Source of the DNA: Pelomonas sp047654805
GTDB taxonomy: Bacteria; Pseudomonadota; Gammaproteobacteria; Burkholderiales; Burkholderiaceae_C
Direction of reading: 5' to 3'
Assembly (NCBI RefSeq): GCF_047654805.1
Contig: NZ_JASGIV010000001.1
Span: 1,364,001-1,428,000 of the forward strand
DNA length: 64,000 nucleotides
Shown here in pieces: positions 24,615 to 33,800 of this stretch (its first letter is position 1; each line of letters starts with the position of its first letter). Below the pieces are notes generated by a model. The model was not told the origin of the DNA. It made no database searches and saw only the letters and a program-made list of their open reading frames with translations. The translations under genes and the position numbers were made by a program.

Positions 24615-24977
24615 ATGGAAGATCGATTCACAGGTGTCGAGGCCGTCTCTCGGCGCCGTTCGCTGGAGCCGGCGCTGGAGTACATCCGGGCACATCTGAG
24701 CGAGCCACTGCGCCTGGAAGCTCTGGCGGCCCTGTGCGACCTGAGCCTGTGGCGTTTCGCGAGGGTGTTCCGGGAGCGCGTCGGCGTTTCTCCCGGCCGC
24801 TATGTCAACGCGCTGCGCATCCAGCACGCCCAGAAGCTGCTCAGCCAGGGTGTGCCGGCGGCGCGTGCAGCCAGTGAGGTGGGGTTCTACGATCAGAGCC
24901 ATCTGAACCGCCGTTTCAAGCGTGAATGCGGCATGACACCGCGCGAGTACCAGCAAAGCAGGAGTGCCGCATGCTGA
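24615..24977 (+). CDS. Short AraC-family regulator (DNA-binding domain only)
   Basis: 120 residues, almost entirely the AraC two-HTH domain: LEYIRAHLSEPLRLEALAAL then CDLSLWRFARVFRERVGVSP, and the second helix-turn-helix AASEVGFYDQSHLNRRFKRE. No ligand-binding domain is present, so it may respond through expression level or a partner. Its last codons overlap the start of the M20 hydrolase gene by 7 bp, so the two are translated together. The ATG at 24615 is in a good position; earlier in-frame codons give unlikely protein. Confidence 0.85.
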   Translation: MEDRFTGVEAVSRRRSLEPALEYIRAHLSEPLRLEALAALCDLSLWRFARVFRERVGVSPGRYVNALRIQHAQKLLSQGVPAARAASEVGFYDQSHLNRRFKRECGMTPREYQQSRSAAC

Positions 24978-26158
24978 CGACCGACAACGATGTTGCCGAC
25001 CTGCTGCCGGACCTTGTCGCGCTTCGGCGCGACTTGCATGCCCATCCAGAACTGGCTTTTGCCGAGCACCGCACGGCGGGCATCGTTGCCGATGCGCTGC
25101 GCGCATTGGGCCTCGAAGTCCACGAGGGCATCGGCGGCACTGGCGTCGTGGGGGTGCTGCGCAATGGCGAAGGTGGCAGCGTCGGCCTGCGGGCTGACAT
25201 GGATGCACTGCCGATGGCCGAGCAGAGCGGGCTCCCCCACGCGAGCCTGTTCACAGGTGTCCACCATGGCTGCGGGCACGACGGCCATACGGCGATGCTG
25301 CTTGGCGCGGCTCGGCATCTCGCCCGCACAAGGCGCTTCAACGGCACGGTGAATTTCATCTTCCAGCCTGCGGAGGAGGGCCGAGGCGGTGCCCGCGCGA
25401 TGGTCCAGGAAGGCCTGTTCGACCGCTTCCCCTGCGATGCCGTCTTCGCACTGCACAACTGGCCTGACCTGCCGCTGGGCCAGGCCCAGACCCGCGCCGG
25501 CCCCATCATGGCCGCGGCCGACCGCTTCGACATCGCGGTACGTGGCCGCGGTGGGCATGCAGCCCAGCCGCACCGGACACCCGACGCGGTCCTCGCGGCC
25601 AGCCAACTGGTCTGCCAGCTAAACACCCTGGTCGCTAGGCGCATTGACCCCACCGAGTCGGCGGTGCTGTCGGTGACGCGCATCCAGGGCGGCAGCTCGC
25701 ACAACGTGATGCCGGCTGAAGTGCAGATCACCGGCACCGTGCGCAGCTTCGATGCGGTCAGCCAGGATCTCATCGAGGCGGCGCTGAAGGACTGCGCGGC
25801 AGGTGTGGGCCTGGCGGGCGGCTGTGATGTCGAGGTCGAGTACCTGCGCTACTACCCCGCAACCATCAATAGTGCTGCCGAGGCCATGCTGGCCCTGGAC
25901 GCCGCAGCGACTGTCGGGCTGGAGGCTAGCGAGGCGCCGCGGCCAGCCTTCACATCCGAGGACTTCGCCTTCATGCTGCAGCGACGGCCAGGCGCCTATC
26001 TCTGGCTGGGCCAGGGACCTCGCGCCGCCGATGACGGCGGCTACCGGCCCTTGCACCATCCCTGCTACGACTTCAATGACCGGCTGCTTCCCCTGGGGCT
26101 AAGCTGGTTTGTCGCCGTTGCCGAGATGGCGCTGCAGCCGGGCCGTCTCAGGCCGTGA
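24971..26158 (+). CDS. M20 family amidohydrolase (hippurate hydrolase / N-acyl amino acid amidohydrolase type)
   Basis: 395-residue metallo-hydrolase that removes an acyl group from an N-acyl amino acid. Metal ligands are visible in GLRADMDALPM, HHGCGHDGHTAML and FQPAEEGRGGARAM, and the C-terminal TSEDFAFML/HHPCYDFND segments belong to the peptidase domain. HGCGHDGH is the classic hippurate-hydrolase/IAA-amino-acid-hydrolase pattern. The ATG at 24971 overlaps the araC-like stop. Convergent with, and overlapping by 11 bp, the cupin gene. It could feed free amino acids to the dehydratase and oxidase upstream. Confidence 0.9.
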   Translation: MLTTDNDVADLLPDLVALRRDLHAHPELAFAEHRTAGIVADALRALGLEVHEGIGGTGVVGVLRNGEGGSVGLRADMDALPMAEQSGLPHASLFTGVHHGCGHDGHTAMLLGAARHLARTRRFNGTVNFIFQPAEEGRGGARAMVQEGLFDRFPCDAVFALHNWPDLPLGQAQTRAGPIMAAADRFDIAVRGRGGHAAQPHRTPDAVLAASQLVCQLNTLVARRIDPTESAVLSVTRIQGGSSHNVMPAEVQITGTVRSFDAVSQDLIEAALKDCAAGVGLAGGCDVEVEYLRYYPATINSAAEAMLALDAAATVGLEASEAPRPAFTSEDFAFMLQRRPGAYLWLGQGPRAADDGGYRPLHHPCYDFNDRLLPLGLSWFVAVAEMALQPGRLRP

Positions 26159-26501
26159 CCCACACCTTGCGAACGGTTTCCAGGGTGCGCCAGGTTCCGG
26201 TGTAGCCTGGTTTCATGATGAAGCAGTCGCCGGCGCGGTAGGTGACCGGTGCGTGTCCATCCTCCGTGATCTCGGCGACGCCCGAGAGAATCAGGCAGAA
26301 CTCCCAGGTCTCACCCTTGATGGAGCGGTTGATGCCTGGCGTCGACTCGAACACTCCGGCGCGCACCTTGCCGTCCTTGGCGCTGTCGACGTCCCAGTTG
26401 CGGCAGACGATGTCGCCTTCAATCACGCGATCGGCGGGGGGGCGGTATTCGCGAGGCTCGCCCAGTTGATCGAGCTTGAAGGAAACGAGCAGACTAGACA
26501 T
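26148..26501 (-). CDS. Cupin domain protein (DUF861 type)
   Basis: 117-residue single-domain cupin. The core FESTPGINRSIKGETWEFCL with LILSGVAEITEDG, and the second motif YRAGDCFIMKPGYTGTWRTL, match the Cupin_3/DUF861 group of small metal-binding cupins, some of which act on ureido or amino compounds. The usual GX5HX3-4EX6G histidines are not obvious in the first motif (IKGETWEF), which is common in DUF861. It is convergent with the M20 gene and overlaps its end. Function unknown. Confidence 0.8.
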   Translation of the reverse strand: MSSLLVSFKLDQLGEPREYRPPADRVIEGDIVCRNWDVDSAKDGKVRAGVFESTPGINRSIKGETWEFCLILSGVAEITEDGHAPVTYRAGDCFIMKPGYTGTWRTLETVRKVWVTA

Positions 26502-26866
26502 GGAGGCGGCCTCTCAAGGCGGAATTGGACAACGCCGACATGCTAAGCAGAGGCACTCTTGCGTGGATGCTGAACTCCGTGCCGATGGCAGTGGCAAATG
26601 CGGGATAGGCGATGCATGCAGCGTAATCTTCCGAAGTTGATGGCTTGCGGGCTGCCGCCACATTGCGCGGGTGGACCCGAGGGGGCAACGGGTGTGCTCC
26701 CCTTGATCCCGCACCGCGAGGCCTTGGACGCCGGGTGGCGCCGACATGACAGATTTGTAATGCACCGGGCAGGTGTCCCGTCGGGGTCGGATTTCTACAG
26801 TTCCTTCCATGGTGGACGTTCCAGGTGGCTCTCCCGAGCGACTCGTCCGCCGAAGAAGGACCTCTC
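26502..26866. other. Intergenic region upstream of the czc cluster
   Basis: 365 bp between the divergent cupin gene and czcE. It contains the operator-like site at 26746-26761 and a ribosome-binding site GAAGAAGGA before czcE. A leftward open frame crosses the region but runs into czcE antisense and is not protein-like. I see no gene here. Confidence 0.6.
26746..26761 (+). promoter_or_regulatory. CusR/CopR-like operator upstream of czcE
   Basis: ATGACA-GATT-TGTAAT is an imperfect inverted repeat with a 4-bp centre, matching the shape of heavy-metal OmpR-family boxes such as the CusR box (ATGACA, short spacer, TGTCAT). It lies 106 bp before the czcE start, where the response regulator encoded at 34049 would be expected to act. 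Confidence 0.5.
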
Positions 26867-27214
26867 ATGAACCGCTCCATCCGTGCCACCACCCTGACCG
26901 CCAGCCTGCTGTTTGCCGTTGCATCGGTCCACGCCGGCGTCCCCTCGAGCGATCGGATGGCCAATGGCAAGTCCATCCACGGTGAAGTGGCTGCCGCTAC
27001 GCCGAACGCCCGTGTCGTCAACGTCGATGCTGGCAAGGCCATCAATGTCAATTGCGGCGATGTGGTGACTTTCCAAAGCGCCGGCAAGAGCTTCACGTGG
27101 AAGTTCAACTCCACCGCCCACCGGGCCCTCGACGTGCGTGAGATCGCTCCCCAGGGCTTCAGTGACAAGAAGTTGATGGTCTACGTATCCAGGAACGACG
27201 CGGAAGGCGCCTGA
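26867..27214 (+). CDS. czcE: CzcE-like periplasmic metal-binding protein
   Basis: 115-residue exported protein. A signal peptide (IRATTLTASLLFAVASVHA) is followed by a small beta domain with INVNCGDVVTFQSAGKSFTW then KFNS, and REIAPQGFSDKKLMVYVSRN near the end. This is the CzcE pattern described in Cupriavidus metallidurans, where CzcE binds copper in the periplasm. The ATG at 26867 follows GAAGAAGGA. It is the first gene of the czc cluster and the nearest to the CusR-like operator. In Cupriavidus czcE lies at the other end of the locus, so the order here is rearranged. Confidence 0.75.
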   Translation: MNRSIRATTLTASLLFAVASVHAGVPSSDRMANGKSIHGEVAAATPNARVVNVDAGKAINVNCGDVVTFQSAGKSFTWKFNSTAHRALDVREIAPQGFSDKKLMVYVSRNDAEGA

Positions 27215-27359
27215 TCGTGCTGACCCCCGGCCCGCGGCCGGCAACGGATCTCGGGCCGAGGACTGCTGCCTCAAAGAGCCTGCGCTTTGCGAACGACTTC
27301 ACTGGATCCGCAAAGCCCGATTCATCCGTGGTTCACGCATTCAGGACACAATCCGGGTC

Positions 27360-27740
27360 ATGCGTCGCTGGCTGACCATCTTGCTGCTGTTCATCCTGCC
27401 CGTCCAGTTCGCCTGGTCGGCAGCGGCGGCCTATTGCCAGCACGAGCAGGTCCCTGCCAAGGCGCACATCGGCCACCATGCCCACGAGCACGGTGTGGCC
27501 GGGGACGCTGGATCCAAGGTGTCCGGCAAGCACCTGGACAACCAGTCATCCTCCAAGGGCGGCAAGCTGCTTGGTGACAACGACTGTGGCTATTGCCAGC
27601 TGAGCTTTGCCAAGCCCCTTGTGCCTGTCACGCTGCAGCTCGATTCCAACGCGGTCTTCACTGTGGACACTGCGTCCAGCCAGGCCTTCCGTTCGCGTGG
27701 GCCTGACGTGCTCGAACGACCCAACTGGCGCGTCGCCTGA
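27360..27740 (+). CDS. czcI: CzcI-like exported regulator/metal-binding protein
   Basis: 126-residue protein. It starts MRRWLTILLLFILPVQFAWS, a signal peptide as in CzcI, and continues with AAAYCQHEQ and HIGHHAHEH, then a Cys pair DCGYCQLSF. The YCQHE and HHxHEH pattern and the place just before czcC identify it as CzcI, a poorly understood modulator of czc expression that probably senses metals in the periplasm. About 105 bp separate it from czcC. Confidence 0.8.
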   Translation: MRRWLTILLLFILPVQFAWSAAAAYCQHEQVPAKAHIGHHAHEHGVAGDAGSKVSGKHLDNQSSSKGGKLLGDNDCGYCQLSFAKPLVPVTLQLDSNAVFTVDTASSQAFRSRGPDVLERPNWRVA

Positions 27741-27845
27741 ATCGGCGAGCGCAGTTTCCTTCCCCCTTTCCGTCCCTTGCGGCCCTGACCGCAGCACTGC
27801 ACTCGCCGAAACCCTCGTGTTGTCCCTGCAACCCTGGAGTTTTCG

Positions 27846-29150
27846 ATGCGCAGAACTTTCGTGCCGCTGGCATGCGCGGCACTCATCTCGTCCCTGGCCC
27901 AGGCCCAGTTGCCTGTGTCCGCCCCGCGGTTTCCCGCAGAAGTCCAGGCATCGCAGCCGGCTGATCCGGCACGCGCTGACGTACAAGCGCTAGCCGCGCC
28001 GCTGACTTTGCGCTCCGCGGTGGAGACGGCGCTGGCGCACAACCCACAGCTCCGCGCAGCCGCCGCCGAGCTGGACGCCAACGATGGCACCGTCCGCCAG
28101 GCCGGCCTCGTTCCCAATCCCGTCCTTGGCGTGGACCAGGAGGACGTCAAGTCGGGAGCCCGCGTCACGACGATGCAGCTGAGCCAGACGCTGGAGACCG
28201 GCGGCAAGCGTGCCGCCCGTGTCGAGCTGGCGCAACGCGGCAAGGACATCGCGGCGCTGGAGTTGCTGGCCCGTCGGGCCGACGTCCGTGCCACGGCCAT
28301 TCAGGCGTTCTTTGACGCGCTAACGGCTCAGGAGCGCGTCAAGGTTGCCGAGGAGTCGCTGCGCATCGCAGCCAGCGGCGTGGATGCGGCTGTGCGCCGG
28401 GTGACGGCCGGCAAGGTGTCGCCGACTGAAGAGACGCGCGCCCGGGTGGCCGCCTCGACCGCCCGCATCGATCTGCGCCAGGCTCAGGCGGAGAGCTCGG
28501 CCGCCCTGCGCGCACTGACCGCGGTCATGGGCGCGCCCGAGGGCTCGGTCCAGCGCGTGGATGGAGTCGTGGGCGTGCTCCCGGTGGCCCCGTCGGCGCC
28601 AGACATCATGGCTCGCTTGTCCGAAGCGCCAGCCGTGCGGCGGGCCTTGCTCGAGGTGCAGCGCGCCGATGCCGGCTACACGCTGGCGCGCGCCACGGGC
28701 ATTCCCGACGTGACTGTGGGTGTCGGTGCCCGGCGTGCCCAGGAAACGGGTCGCACGCAAGCCCTCCTGAGCGTGTCGGTGCCACTCCCTTTCTTCGATC
28801 GTAACCAGGGAGGGCAGCTCGAAGCCCTGCGTCGCCGTGATGCGGCGCAGGCCACGGCGCAGGCGGAGGAGCTGCGGCTTCGCTCAGAGCTGCTGCAGAT
28901 GGCTGACCTCCTTCAGGCCCGCAAGGAGGAAGCTGAAACCCTCCGTAGCGAGGTTCTGCCCGGCGCACAAGCCGCCTATGAAGCTGCGAGAACCGGCTTC
29001 GAGCTCGGCAAGTTCAGCTTCCTGGACGCCCTCGATGCCCAGCGCACCTGGCTTCAGGTCCGCAGCCAGTACTACACCGCCGTGGCGCAAGTCCATCGCA
29101 CGGCCGCAGAGATCGACCGCCAGCTCGGCGCCACGACCGACCGCCCCTGA
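27846..29150 (+). CDS. czcC: CzcC outer membrane channel
   Basis: 434-residue TolC-family protein forming the outer duct of the CzcCBA cation efflux complex. A signal peptide (RRTFVPLACAALISSLAQAQ) is followed by two OEP repeats. Seen are VETALAHNPQLRAAAAELDA, LSQTLETGGKRAARVELAQR (typical for CzcC) and FELGKFSFLDALDAQRTWLQ in the second repeat. The ATG at 27846 is near the signal peptide, and 26 bp separate it from czcB. Confidence 0.92.
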   Translation: MRRTFVPLACAALISSLAQAQLPVSAPRFPAEVQASQPADPARADVQALAAPLTLRSAVETALAHNPQLRAAAAELDANDGTVRQAGLVPNPVLGVDQEDVKSGARVTTMQLSQTLETGGKRAARVELAQRGKDIAALELLARRADVRATAIQAFFDALTAQERVKVAEESLRIAASGVDAAVRRVTAGKVSPTEETRARVAASTARIDLRQAQAESSAALRALTAVMGAPEGSVQRVDGVVGVLPVAPSAPDIMARLSEAPAVRRALLEVQRADAGYTLARATGIPDVTVGVGARRAQETGRTQALLSVSVPLPFFDRNQGGQLEALRRRDAAQATAQAEELRLRSELLQMADLLQARKEEAETLRSEVLPGAQAAYEAARTGFELGKFSFLDALDAQRTWLQVRSQYYTAVAQVHRTAAEIDRQLGATTDRP

Positions 29151-29176
29151 CGGGCATATCCAACAAGAGATTGACG

Positions 29177-30790
29177 ATGAACGACAAGCAAAACACGCTC
29201 GATCGACTGCGTGACGGCCTGGGAAAGAAGCAACTGATTGCCATCGCCGCCGTATTGGCGCTGGGCGCCGCAGGCGCAGTAGGGATCCTCCGCATGGGTG
29301 GCAGCTCGCCCGCCGCCGAAGGGGGGCACGGCCATGGCCATGAGGAAGCCAAGGGGCACGATGATGGCGAACACCATGGCGAGGCTGGAGGCGGCAAGGG
29401 TCACAAGGACGCAGACGACCATGGTGATGGCGAGCACCATGAGGAAGCCGGGAAGGGCGCGAACGGCGGCGACGTCATCGGCAGCCAGAAGGACGTCACC
29501 GTCGAGCTGATGCTGGCTGACCAAGGTGGATCGCCGCGCATCAAGCTGTGGCTGACCAGGGATGGCAAGCTGCTGCAGCCCGGCGCACAGCAGGTGTCCG
29601 TGGAGCTGGAGCGGCCAGGCCAGGATCCCCAGAAGATCGCCTTTGTCGTCAAAGGCGGCGCGCTGGTCAGCGCTCAGGCCATTGACGAGCCGCACCTGTT
29701 CAAGGGCAAGGTGGAAGTTCAGGCGGCGGGTGGTGTCCTGCAGTTTCCGTTCGCGAGGGACGAGGGCGCCGTGACGATGAACGCCGACCAGATCAAGGCC
29801 GCCGGTATCGCCATCGACACCTCGGCGGCAGCGACCATCCGCTCGTCCCTGCAACTGCCGGGAGAAATCGCTTTCAACGAAGACCGCACCGCGCATGTGG
29901 TGCCGCGCGTGGCTGGTGTCGTCGAGTCGGTCGCCGTGTCTCTGGGCCAGCAGGTCGTGAAAGGTCAGGTGCTGGCCACCATCAGCAGCCCGAGCGTCTC
30001 GGATCAGCGTGCCGAACTGCAGAATGCCCAGAAGCGCCTGCAGCTCGCCCGCACCACCTACGAACGCGAGAAACAGCTGTTCGAACAGCGCATCTCGCCC
30101 CAGCAAGATGTCCAGCAGGCCGAGCAAGCCATGCGCGAGGTAGAGATCGCCGTCACCAACGCCCGTCAGAAGCTGCAGGCCATCGGCGCATCGACTGACT
30201 CGTCGGCACTCAACCGCTTCGAGCTGCGAGCGCCTTTCAACGGAGTCATCGTGGAGAAGCACATCGCCCTGGGCGAGCAGGTGCGCGAGGACTCCAGTGT
30301 CTTCACCGTCTCTGACTTGAAATCGGTCTGGGCCCAGATCAACGTCCCCGCGCGTGACCTGCTCCAGGTGCGCGTCGGCGAGAACGTGGTCATCAGATCT
30401 ACCGCGTTTGAACAGAAGGCGGTGGGCAAGGTGGCGTACGTCGGTGCACTCATCGGCGAGCAAACGCGCACTGCGCAGGCTCGTGTCGTCGTCGACAACC
30501 CGAGCATGGCCTGGCGTCCGGGCCTGTTCGTCAATGTGGAACTCTCTTCCGGCGACTCGAGCGTGCCCGTGTCGGTGGCCGCAGAGGCTGTGCAGACCAT
30601 GGAGGGCAGGTCAGTCGTCTTCGTCCGCACACCTGGCGGCTTCGCGCCGGTCCCGGTCGAGTTGGGCCGCAGTGACGGCAAGCGCACGGAAGTGACCGCA
30701 GGCCTGAAGGCGGGGGCGCCGTATGCGGCATCGGGCAGCTTCGTCATCAAGTCCGAAGCGGGCAAGGCCTCGGCCAGCCATGAGCATTGA
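29177..30790 (+). CDS. czcB: CzcB periplasmic adaptor with His-rich N-terminus
   Basis: 537-residue membrane-fusion protein of CzcCBA. After one N-terminal membrane helix (LIAIAAVLALGAAGAVGIL) comes a very His/Asp/Glu-rich segment (GGHGHGHEEAKGHDDGEHHG and a second GDGEHHEEA), probably a metal-capture region. The adaptor domains follow: LQLPGEIAFNEDRTAHVVPR, the coiled coil ELQNAQKRLQLARTTYEREK, and the lipoyl half FELRAPFNGVIVEKHIALGE. The C-terminus is also His-containing (KASASHEH). The ATG at 29177 is preferred to a TTG at 29171, because CAAGAGA lies 7 bp before it. Confidence 0.92.
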   Translation: MNDKQNTLDRLRDGLGKKQLIAIAAVLALGAAGAVGILRMGGSSPAAEGGHGHGHEEAKGHDDGEHHGEAGGGKGHKDADDHGDGEHHEEAGKGANGGDVIGSQKDVTVELMLADQGGSPRIKLWLTRDGKLLQPGAQQVSVELERPGQDPQKIAFVVKGGALVSAQAIDEPHLFKGKVEVQAAGGVLQFPFARDEGAVTMNADQIKAAGIAIDTSAAATIRSSLQLPGEIAFNEDRTAHVVPRVAGVVESVAVSLGQQVVKGQVLATISSPSVSDQRAELQNAQKRLQLARTTYEREKQLFEQRISPQQDVQQAEQAMREVEIAVTNARQKLQAIGASTDSSALNRFELRAPFNGVIVEKHIALGEQVREDSSVFTVSDLKSVWAQINVPARDLLQVRVGENVVIRSTAFEQKAVGKVAYVGALIGEQTRTAQARVVVDNPSMAWRPGLFVNVELSSGDSSVPVSVAAEAVQTMEGRSVVFVRTPGGFAPVPVELGRSDGKRTEVTAGLKAGAPYAASGSFVIKSEAGKASASHEH

Positions 30791-30804
30791 GAAGAGGCGT
30801 CGAC

Positions 30805-33800
30805 ATGTTTGAACGCATCATTCGCTTCGCCATCGAACACCGATGGCTCGTGATGTTGGCCGTGCTGGGCATGGCCGCGCTCGGCGTCTTCAGCTATCAG
30901 AAGCTGCCCATCGACGCGGTACCCGACATCACCAACGTACAGGTCCAGATCAATACCAAGGCGCCTGGCTACTCCCCGCTCGAGACCGAGCAGCGAGTGA
31001 CCTATCCGATCGAGACGGTGATGGCCGGCCTGCCGGGTCTCGAACAGACCCGTTCGTTGTCACGGTATGGCCTGTCCCAGGTCACCGTGATCTTCAAGGA
31101 CGGCACCGATATCTACTTCGCCCGCCAGCTGGTCAACGAGCGCATCCAGGGCGCCCGTGGCCAGATGCCGGCCGGTGTGGAGCCGAACATCGGGCCGATC
31201 TCCACCGGGCTGGGCGAGATCTACCTGTGGACGGTCGAGTCGCAGCCCGGCGCGAAGAAGCCCAACGGCGACCCTTACACCGCCACCGACCTGCGTGAGA
31301 TCCAGGACTGGGTCATCAAACCCCAGCTGCGCAACGTGCCTGGTGTTACCGAGATCAACACGATCGGCGGCTACGCAAAGGAGTATCACGTCGCACCGGA
31401 TCCGGGCCGCCTGGCGTCCTACGGCATCACGCTCGCAGATGTCGTCAACGCGCTGGAGCGCAACAACGCCAACGTTGGCGCGGGCTACATCGAGCGCCGT
31501 GGCGAGCAGTACCTGATTCGGGCCCCTGGTCAGGTCCAATCGGTCTCCGACATCGGCAACGTGGTGCTGCGCAATGAGGGCAGCGTTCCCGTCCGCATCA
31601 AGGACGTGGCCAGCGTCGAGCTGGGCCGCGAGCTGCGCACCGGCGCTGCAACCGACAACGGCAAGGAGGTGGTTCTGGGAACCGTCTTCATGCTGATCGG
31701 CGAGAACAGTCGCACCGTCTCGCAAGCCGTCGACAAGAAGATGGCGGAGATCAACAAGAACCTGCCCGCGGGCGTGCATGCGGTGACGGTCTATGACCGC
31801 ACGACGCTAGTCGACAAGGCGATCAGCACCGTCAAGAAGAACCTGCTGGAAGGCGCGATCCTCGTCATCGTCATCCTCTTCCTGTTCCTGGGCAACATCC
31901 GAGCGGCCGTGCTGACCGCCATGGTGATCCCGCTTTCCATGCTCTTCACGTTCACGGGCATGGTGCAGCAGAAGGTCAGCGCCAATCTGATGAGTCTCGG
32001 AGCGCTGGACTTCGGGATCATCATCGACGGCGCGGTGGTGATCGTGGAGAACTGCGTGCGCCGCCTGGCGCATGCGCAGGAGCACAAAGGCAGGCCACTG
32101 ACGCGATCCGAGCGATTCCACGAGGTATTCCTCGCGTCCCAGGAGGCGCGCCGTCCGCTGCTGTTCGGTCAGCTCATCATCATGATCGTCTATCTGCCGA
32201 TCTTCGCCCTGGCTGGTGTCGAAGGGAAGATGTTTCACCCCATGGCGTTCACAGTCGTGATCGCGCTGGTGGGCGCAATGATCCTGTCCATGACCTTCGT
32301 GCCAGCAGCGGTCGCGCTGTTCATCGGCGAGAAGGTCGCCGAGAAGGAGAACTTCCTGATGGGTTGGGCACGTCGCGCCTATGAGCCGGCGCTCCGGCGC
32401 GTCATGAACGCCAAGCCACTGGTCATCACCTTCGCTCTCGTGACGGTGTTCCTGTCCGGTTTGCTCGCCACCCGCATGGGCAGCGAGTTCGTTCCCAGCC
32501 TGAACGAGGGCGACTTCTCCATCCAGACGCTGAGGATCCCGGGCACCAGCCTGTCCCAGTCCGTCGCGATGCAGCAGCAGCTCGAAGCCGCGCTGAAGAA
32601 CAGGTTCCCTGAGATCGAGCGCGTATTTGCGCGTACCGGCACTGCGGAGATCGCGTCGGACCCGATGCCGCCCAACATCTCGGATGCCTACGTCATGCTG
32701 AGGCCGCAATCGGAGTGGCCGGAGCCCCGCAAGACCCGCGAGGAACTGGCCGCCTTGGTCAAAGCCGAAGTCGAGAAGCTACCGGGCCAGAACTATGAGT
32801 TCTCCCAGCCCATCCAGCTGCGCTTCAACGAGTTGATCTCAGGCGTGCGCTCCGACGTGGCCGTCAAGGTCTTCGGCGACGACATGGATGTCATGAACAA
32901 CGCCGCGGGTCGCATCGCCGCAGTGCTCAACGGCATCCCCGGGGCAACGGAGGTGAACGTCGAGCAGACCACCGGGCTGCCGATGCTGAGCGTACAGATC
33001 GACCGCGAGAAGACCGCGCGCTACGGCTTGAACATCCAGGACGTGCAGGACACGCTTGCCACGGCCGTCGGTGGCAGGCAAGGCGGAACGATGTTCGAGG
33101 GTGACCGCCGCTTCGACATCGTCGTGCGTGTGCCGGAGTCGGTGCGTTCCGACCTGGAGGCCATCAAGCGCCTGCCGGTGCCGCTGCCTGCCAGTGCCTC
33201 CGGTGCGCGCAAGTTCATCCCGTTGAGCGAGGTAGCCGACATGTCGTTGTCGCCCGGCCCCAACCAGGTCAGCCGCGAGAACGGCAAGCGTCGTGTGGTG
33301 GTCAGTGCCAACGTGCGTGACCGTGACATCGGGACTTTCGTGGCGGAGGCTGAGCAGGCCATCCAGCAACAGATCAAGTTGCCCCCGGGCTACTGGATGA
33401 CCTGGGGGGGGCAGTTCGAGAACCTGCAGTCGGCGACAAACCGCCTGAAGATCGTCGTTCCGGTGTCCCTCCTGCTGGTCTTCACGCTGCTTTTCGTGAT
33501 GTTCGGCAACGTGAAGGATGGCCTGCTGGTGTTCACCGGCATCCCCTTCGCCTTGACTGGTGGCATCGCGGCCCTGTGGCTGCGCGACATCCCGATGTCC
33601 ATCTCCGCGGCGGTGGGTTTCATCGCGCTGTCCGGCGTGGCAGTGCTGAACGGCTTGGTGATGATTGCCTTCATCCGCAACCTGCGTGAATCGGGCCGGA
33701 GCTTGGACGAGGCCATCTTCGAAGGCGCCATCACCCGGTTGCGCCCTGTGCTGATGACGGCGCTGGTCGCCTCCCTGGGCTTCGTGCCGATGGCGATCGC

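Noticed and set aside
26494..27168. Leftward open frame covering the region before czcE and most of czcE
   Set aside because: It is antisense to czcE, whose signal peptide and domain are clear, and has no protein-like features of its own.
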